Positions 57,699 through 64,000 of a stretch of DNA of 64,000 nucleotides are shown here, one piece after another. The translations under genes and the position numbers were made by a program. The DNA is from Mrakia gelida (lineage: Eukaryota; Basidiomycota; Tremellomycetes; Cystofilobasidiales; Mrakiaceae): positions 806,001-870,000 of the forward strand of contig BRON01000008.1 of the NCBI GenBank assembly GCA_024345305.1. The letters are read 5' to 3'. The notes beneath the pieces were generated by a model. That model did no database searches. It worked only from the letters and a program-made list of their open reading frames with translations, and was not told the DNA's origin. The stretch's first letter is position 1. Each line of letters opens with the position of its first letter.

Positions 57699-60600
57699 CT
57701 AGCAAGCTCCGCTGTCGCTCCTGAGAGCGGACGCGGCAGCCTTTGATCCGACGGAAGGCCTCTTCCTCGACTTGGGCTTCCCATCCTTGGCCTTGGGAGA
57801 AGCGACGACGATGGGTCGAGGATTGGAGGGAGCGATGGTGGTGGAGGCGGCGGTTTCGACGACGGAGGGAGATCGAGAGGCTCGAGAGGCGACGAGGGTG
57901 GGAGAGGGAAGAGGGGAGGTCTGTAGGAAAGGAAGCGAGCAGAGCATCAGCTTCGATTCGAGGTGGGACGGGATCTGAGAGAGAAACTTACGCCGGGGAA
58001 GTCAGGCTTCTTGGGAAGTCCGACCGAGAGAGCAGCGACGAAGGACTTGGGTTTCTGCGAGGTAAGGACGAAGACGAGACGCGACGAGTCAGTTTCGGGC
58101 AGCTCGTTCGAAACCTTCAGCGAGGAGACTCACCTCTTGCTTGGGTCGAGCAGGAAGAGAAGCGGGAACGTTGGTCTTGGAGGACTGGAGAAGAATGAAG
58201 GGACGCGAGAGAAGTCAGTTGCGCTCAAACGAAAACGAAGAACCAAAACACGTTCGTCTCACCTCTCCGAACATGGCACTCAAACTCCCAAGAGTCAAGA
58301 AAGCATCAGCCGTCCTAGTCTCCTTGAGATCCCTCTTCCCCTTCTTTTCCCCAGCAGCGACCTTCGTCTCCTCCTCGACGACAGCTCCAGCTCGAACCCT
58401 CCACAGATCCCCGACCTGGATCGGAGCAGCAACGACCTTCTCCTCCGCAACATCAACGACCTTCTCTCCTCTCTCGAAGACCTCCTTCCTCTCCGAGGCG
58501 ACGAGTGCTCCTCCTCCCTTTCCCTCCCTGAGCGTAGCTTTGGTCATCGCGTCGATAGCTCGCATCGCCATCGTCCTAGGAGGAAGACCCGCTCGAGGTC
58601 CAGGTCGTCGAGCTCCTCCAGCAGCGAACCCAGGAGGTCGTCCAGCTCGAAGGAAGATGTAGTTCTCGTCGTGGTGGGAGTGGTTGTGGATGGCGGAGCC
58701 GATGGGGGATCGATTGTCGATGGTGTTGGCTCGGGATCGAGTCGCGTCGTCTCCTCCTCCTCCTCCTCGTCGAACCTGGTAGGTTTCCGTTCGAGCTCGA
58801 GGTTCCTCGACGACGACGACGACCTCCTCGGTAGGATGAGGCTGCTGCTGACCGACTCGAGCGATGGCGGGGTCGTTGATGGGAGGGAGAGGGACGGTGT
58901 GAGGGTAGGGAGTAGCGACTCGAGGGACGACGGCAGCGGATTCGACGTCGAGAAGGACGGGAGCGACCGTCGCGGCGGGTTCCTGAACGACGGGCGACGG
59001 AACGATGGCTGGGACCTCGAGCTGAGATCCAGGCGAGGGACTTGAGATGGATCGAGGAGTGGGAGGATCTCTCGTCGGGATGGTGGAGACGACCGAGTCC
59101 GAAGCGGATCGAAGAGTCGTCGCGATGGTCGAGAGAAGGAGGATCCTCTCGAGCTGGGACGCCTGCCTCTCGAAGTCGGTTCCGAGCGACGAGGGTGTGG
59201 ACACTCCTGATCCTGAGAACTGGCTTCGAGCGAACGCGCTGGGTCGACCGAGTCCGATTCCGAGGATGTTCGACGCGACGTCGAAGAGCTCCTGGTTCGA
59301 GAGCTGTCGAGACTGTTGATGACCCATCTCTTCGAACTGATGCTGGTGCTGAGGTTGTTGTTGGTGCTGCTGGTGTTGGTGGAGTTGATGTTGTTGTTGA
59401 AGCTGGTGATAGGGGTGTTGGAGGGAAGAAGGGAGGGACGGGAAGGCGAACTCGGTAGGGGAGGGTCCGTATCGAGAGGGAGGGAAGCAGACTCGGCTGT
59501 CGAAGGAGGAGACCGAGTAGGAAGGGGAAGGGCAAGGGTGGATAGAGGAGACGAGTGGAGAAGACTTGAAAGGAAGGGTGGGAGGTCGATGGTGTTCCGT
59601 TTGAACTTGAGGGATGATTCGTCCTCGACCGTGAGGTTGGATTCGGAATACGGAGGGGTGGGAGTAGGCTTGGGCTTGGGTAGAGTCAACGCTGTTGCTG
59701 CTGCTGTGGTTTCCTCGAAGAACGAGGTTCGAAGATCCAGGTCGTCGTTGGAAGGCCTCGACGTACTGAGAGGGGTGAAGAACGAGAAGAACGAGAACGA
59801 GACGCGATGGAGTCAGCCGCCGCTTTCCTCAGGTCGACGAGACCACGAAAGGGCGAGAAGTGCTGTAGATGAGCATGGAACTAGACTCACCTCGCACTCA
59901 GGATCCTGAGCGGAAGACATCCAGACGTTGAGACGACCATCAGCTCCGACGACGGAACCATCGACCCCGCTGCGAAAACGAAACGAACGAGACCGAAAGT
60001 CAGTCCACGACGTTCGAGAAAGAGCGAGGGGGCGAAAAGAGAAGGTAGAAGGACTCACGAAGGGTTCCTCGCGTAGGGAAGCGACTCAGGTCCGACCATG
60101 ACCGCGATGGGATCTCCACCTTGCTCCTCGAACGCCATCGACCCAACCGACCTCTTCATGATCAACCTGACCATCCTCTCCGCGACCTGCTCCCTCGAAG
60201 GCTTGGAAGGAGTCACCGCTCTCATGATCTCCCTCCTCAAGACCGCTCTCTCAGGACTTCCCTTCTTCTCCTGCATCGACGACGACGACGTCGCGTCGTT
60301 CCAACCCATTCCTCCTCGTCCCATCAACTCAGCGAAGTCGATCGACCTCTCGACGCGGTGAGTCCTAGCGCGGGTAGTCGAGACGAAGGGTTTGGCGAAG
60401 GGAGAGAGGGGAGTAGGAGTGGGAGCGGTTGCGATGACGGTTGGGAGACCAGCGGGAGCAGGCGGAGGAGTCCTCGACGACGCCGAAGGACCTTTGATGA
60501 ACTTGTCCGAGATGGTTGGGAGGTCGTGGATGATGATGATTGAGTCGATGCTGGTATCGAAGACGTCGGTCTGAGGGATTCCGGGAGTGATGAGGGACCA

Positions 60601-61311
60601 GGAGGACTGGGAGGAGGTGGGAGAGGGGACGTTTGGGAAGGACGTGCCTGAGCCGATTGATTCCGGGCTGAACGAGGGTTGTTTGGTCGCTTCCTTGGAG
60701 GGAGTAGTGGTAGGAGAAGAGTGGGTGAGAAGTCGAGAGGCAGTGGGAGTGAAGGGGGTAGAGGTGGCTCGAAGGGGTTTGCTGGGGGAGGAGTGAAGGG
60801 ATCGGGAAGGGGTGACGGATGGAGAGGAGGAGGAGGGGGCGACGACTCGAGGAGCGGGAGTGTCGTTCTTGTCCTTCTTGGGTGAGTACGAAGGAGTTCG
60901 TTCTCTTCTCCTTCCGCTGGGAGCAGAGAAGAACCTCATCTTCCCAACTCCCTTCGCGAACTTCCTCGACTTGGCTCTCTTGACGACTCCCAGGTCTCCG
61001 TCGTCGTCGTCGGTCGTCGAAGTGATTCCCTCCTCCCCTCCATCGACTTCAGCATCCGAGCTCCAGTCGTCCCCGTCCTCGTTGTCGTCCAAAGAAGGTT
61101 TGGCGAGCTTTCGAGCTCCCTTTGGACCGAGAGGGGAGGGTCGAGTAGTTCCGATTCGAGACGAGAAGGTGTCGGGAGGGAAGGAACGTCGAGGGACCTG
61201 AGAGCGGGAGGACGACGAGACCTTTCGAGCGACGAGGAACGAAGTTCGAAGAGCTGCCGTAGCGATGGGAGAGAGGTTGACGTGGGTAGGAGAGGACTGG
61301 GGAGACGCCAT
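57699..61311 (-). CDS. Large low-complexity protein of unknown function
   Basis: Exons 61311-60059, 59969-59891, 59765-58263, 58184-58134, 58054-57992 and 57920-57699 sum to 3171 bases, giving 1056 residues. It starts MASPQSSPTHVNLSPIATAA. The first exon is Ser/Pro/Thr-rich with acidic patches (DDNEDGDDWSSDAEVDGGEE), a basic stretch (KRAKSRKFAKGVGKMRFF), DSIIIIHDLPTISDKFIKG and a helical end EQVAERMVRLIMKRSVGSM. The third exon has a Gln/His tract (about 59330-59420), then NQELFDVASNILGIGLGRPS and a helix FERQASQLERILLLSTIATT. The C-terminal exons are short Lys/Pro-rich peptides ending SKAAASALRSDSGAC. No enzyme or classic domain is seen; mostly disordered, with a few short helices that may be binding motifs. 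Possibly nuclear, given its basic patches (inference). Confidence 0.75.
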
Positions 61312-61991
61312 GTCGAATGGAGTCGATTGGGTTGTAAGGAAGGGAAGGGTGGCGAAAACGGTCGATGGGGGAGGGGAGCCAAGGAACGGAACGAGGGAGA
61401 CGAGAGGAGCGCGTCCGACGGAGGGGAGGGGAGTGATCCGAAGGGCGAGCTGCAGAGAAGAAGGGGGTGGGGGAAGAGAAGAGGGAGGGGAGGGGGGGGG
61501 GGGGGGGGGAGGGGAAGAGGGAAGAGGGAAGGTGGGGGTTGGGGGTCAGAAGGGAAGAAAGTTGAGGAGCAGGGCTGAAAAGGGAAACAGGAGACTCACC
61601 AGGCACCGTTTTGTGAATCACCTTTTGCCTTCGCTCCCTCTTCCCCTTCCCCAAATTCCATCTAGCCCCCAAAGCTTAGCACCCTCCTTCCCCTTCGACC
61701 AAAGAAGGAACGGTGAACATCAAGATCAATATGCAAAAGCGAGGAGAGGGTGTCGTCAGATCTAAGGGTGAAGGGAGGGAGAGTTCGAGAGATGGTTCGA
61801 TAGAGAGGAGGGAAGTCCAAGAGTATAGAGTAAAGCAAGCTAGGCAATAGAAAAGAGGTCGTCAGGGCATAAAGGGGGAAAGAGGGAGAAATCGAAGGAA
61901 CGAGGAGGGAGGGCAGGCGAGGCGAGGAGGTCTAGGCGAAGTGGTTTGGTTTGGTTCGATTTCGTTGACAGAAAGGTTCGTCCTCCCTTCG
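61312..61991. other. Intergenic: promoter and leader of the low-complexity gene
   Basis: About 680 bases, G-rich on the plus strand, with an 18-base G run at 61492-61509. A minus-strand GTGAGTCTCC donor near 61602 follows an ATG-initiated frame (MGARWNLGKGKRERR...), so a spliced leader with an upstream ORF is possible. Confidence 0.45.
61492..61509 (+). repeat. Homopolymer run of 18 G
   Basis: Uninterrupted G tract embedded in a wider G/A-rich block upstream of the minus-strand low-complexity gene; reads as poly-C in its leader or promoter. Confidence 0.9.
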
Positions 61992-64000
61992 CTACATGAT
62001 ACTACACCCTTCCTTCCCTTCAGCCTCAGCAGGACTATCTCCCGACTCGTTCCTCCTATCCTTCATCAACCTCTCGGCGTTCCGATCTCGTTTGGTGTCC
62101 GATCCTCCTCCAGCTCCTCCTCCAACGGCTGAGCTGTTCGACCGTAACCGTTGAGCTGCTCGCTTGTCTCCAGCGTCGGCGGCGAGTCGATACCAGTTGA
62201 GAGCGTCCTGAGGAGAGGGAGGGGTCCCGATTCCGACCTTGAGAGAGAAGGAGGAGGGAAGGGGGAGGCGAGAGGGAGGAGGGAAGGAGGTGAGCTTGAG
62301 CTCGAACGAACGAAAGTACCGCGAGTCGCTGAGAGCTCAAGAAGAGAGACTCACCTCGCTGAAGTACCCTACAGCGTACTGAGCCTTCGCCAACCCAGCC
62401 TCAGCAGCCTTCTTCGCCCACAGGTAAGCCTCCGTATCCGACTGAGGAAGCACTCCTGGCGATCCGACGAGGTACCAAGCGGTGAGAGCGAAGCATGCTT
62501 CTCGATGTTCTTGCTGAGCGGCGATGTTCTGCAAAAGGTCGAAAATGAGCGAAGGTCAGCTCGAGCGCGAGATACTGCCAACGAGCGAGAGAGAGGAAAT
62601 CGGACTCACGTAATAATGTATCGACAAAGCCGCGTCCTGAGGACAACCCATCTTCCCGTACTCGTAGCACTCTCCCAGCTTGTAGGCACTAGGCGCGTAT
62701 CCCAACTCGCTAGCCTGAGCGAGGAGCTCGGCAGCGTACTCGAGATCGACGAAGAGGACGTTGTCGATTCCTCGTTCGTGAAGGAGAGCGAGCTCGTGAA
62801 GAGCGTGGGGGAACTCCTCCGTCGCGTGCTCGGTCGACCTCTTGAGCCACTTGACCCCCTCCTTGGGTCGTTTCGAGAGTCCGAGGTTTCCGTTAAGCTC
62901 GGCGGTTCCGAGACGGTACATCGCTCCGGGGTGGAGAGCAGCGGCGGCTTTCCTGGGAGAGAGGAAGAGGAGGAGGAGGGAGCGAGAGGGACGTGTCAGT
63001 CGAACGAGCTCAACCTCTCCTTCTTCGAAGCTCGTTTCCCCATTTCCCTCCCACCAAGCACGACGTTCTGCATCTCTTAGCTCCCAAGGCCCCTCTCATA
63101 TTCAACTCACCACCTCCGCAACACCAGGAGCTTCGACGAATCCGAAGTTCGAACGAAACAAACGAAGACTCACTTGTAGAACTGAACGGCCTTCGCACTC
63201 TCCCTCCTACACCCCCACCCGTTCTCACAGCACGTCCCAGCCCTGTAGGCAGCGTCCGGGTGACCATGTTTCGCAGCGAGCATAAACAGAGGGAACGCCC
63301 TGTCGAAGTCCTGCTTCCCTCGAACGGTTCCGATTCCGTTGGCGTAGCAGTCGGCGAGGAAGTACTGAGCGTCTGGGTGACCTCGATCTGCGAGACGTTT
63401 GAGGAGAACGATGGCTTCCTTGATGAGATCCTCCTTCTTCTCCTCTACTGAGACGTCGTTCTCTGGGGTGTCTGAGGTGAGGTTCTTGGAGGCGTCGATC
63501 ATGAAGACGGCGAACTCGAAGATGACCTCTGGATCGTTCGTCTTCTTTGCGTTCGTTCGGTAGAGTTCGAGCGTTTTGGCGTGGGAGAGGAGAGCGGCTT
63601 GGTTTCCGGGTCGAAGATGACTGGAGGAGGAGGGAGGAAGACGAGAAAGAGGAGGAAGGAAGGTGACAGGCGAAGGTGAAGGAGGTGAAGGGAGGAGAGA
63701 GGGGGAAGGAGGAGGAGGGAGGACGCAAGATCAGTCAGCTCGTTCGCTCTCGAAGATGGTACGGAACGAAGGTGCGGATCTCTCGTAGAGTATGCTGAGA
63801 TCCTCGTAGACCTCGCACGTTCTCGAGCAAGAGTCAGGAAGCTGAGACGAGCTTGGGATCTCTTCTCCCAAGGCCGCAGGACGAGCTCCTCCCCCCTTCT
63901 CCTTCTCCCTCGAGCGTCTCCCCACCTTCCCTCCCTACCCTCGACTCTTCTATACCACACAGAGACAGCCCAACGAACAAGAAGATGAGCTCACGATTGA
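61992..64000 (-). CDS. Sel1-repeat chitin synthase activator (Chs4/Skt5-like), 5' end off the window
   Basis: Joined minus-strand exons give tandem Sel1 (TPR-like) repeats: AIVLLKRLADRGHPDAQYFL, ADCYANGIGTVRGKQDFDRA, FPLFMLAAKHGHPDAAYRAG, GTAELNGNLGLSKRPKEGVK, ASELGYAPSAYKLGECYEYG, EAYLWAKKAAEAGLAKAQYA and GIGTPPSPQDALNWYRLAAD. Upstream is HLRPGNQAALLSHAKTLELY, joined by a GTTCCG donor to EDLSILYERSAPS. The chain ends EGCSIM then stop at 61992. C-S-I-M is a CaaX box, predicting C-terminal prenylation. This is the established arrangement of Chs4/Skt5, which recruits and activates chitin synthase at the bud neck or plasma membrane. The N-terminal exons lie beyond 64000; a GTGAGCTC donor near 63993 supports an upstream exon at the edge. 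Confidence 0.88.

Noticed and set aside
58544..59689. 381-codon and 319-codon minus-strand frames overlapping the low-complexity gene
   Set aside because: They are alternative frames of the same strand. Only the frame with consistent exon joins (1056 residues) links both ends of the gene.
61480..61520. Telomere-like repeat
   Set aside because: It is a simple G run within G/A-rich sequence without a repeated telomeric unit.
1..64000. tRNA, rRNA or transposable elements
   Set aside because: By eye I found no cloverleaf with a GTTCRANNC box, no rRNA sequence, no reverse transcriptase or transposase motifs and no long terminal repeats. A tRNAscan or repeat search could still find something I missed.

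Overview
The window is a stretch of nuclear chromosome from a GC-rich basidiomycete yeast. The best guess is the Microbotryomycetes (Rhodotorula/Sporobolomyces-like). That placement is an inference from gene content, GC-rich codon use and intron style. Nearly every gene is split by many short introns of about 50-110 bases. They start GTGAGT, GTTCGT or GTACGT, carry a CTGAC or CTCAC branch-like motif, and end in AG. Each coding model was built by joining exons that keep the reading frame; for several genes I checked that summed exon lengths are a multiple of three.

Left part (1-9.3 kb): five minus-strand genes. They are an unrecognised protein running off the left edge, a secreted macrophage-activating-glycoprotein-like protein, a small membrane protein (DUF7704-like), the first member of a local three-gene family, and ribosome biogenesis factor BRX1. 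BRX1 is divergent from a 9.3-kb gene for a DOCK-type guanine nucleotide exchange factor (9.7-19.0 kb). A protein O-fucosyltransferase-like enzyme and translation elongation factor eEF1B-gamma follow on the plus strand.

Middle (23-37 kb): mitochondrial enoyl-CoA hydratase (minus); the second family member (25.1-26.1 kb); a BRCT/Myb-like/zinc-finger protein that may be Rap1-like; the third family member (29.7-30.6 kb), whose start codon I cannot find; and a CLIP-170/Bik1-type microtubule plus-end protein (minus).

Right-middle (37-47 kb) is an accessory-looking zone. A secreted Ala/Thr/Val-rich protein (37.0-39.7 kb) has a tail built from twelve consecutive phase 1-1 exons, four of them carrying a Cys-Gly-Pro-Ala-Thr core. 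Next come a tandem pair of related unknown genes (40.4-41.5 and 42.1-43.0 kb), a UPF0643 protein, and a tandem pair of cysteine-containing, probably GPI-anchored surface proteins (44.7-45.7 and 46.0-47.0 kb).

Right part (47-64 kb): a CTD-kinase cyclin (Ctk2-like), a long Mrp51-like mitochondrial ribosomal protein, a carbonyl-reductase-type short-chain dehydrogenase, an ADP/ATP carrier with a GC-AG intron and an 11-base exon, a 1056-residue low-complexity protein, and a Sel1-repeat chitin-synthase activator (Chs4/Skt5-like) ending in a CaaX box and running off the right edge.

Most of the window is ordinary housekeeping and cell-surface gene space. The unusual items are the modular phase-1 exon ladder, the three-copy unknown family and two tandem unknown pairs, the Rap1-like candidate, and several very small exons. 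I saw no tRNA, rRNA, transposon, CRISPR or viral sequence.
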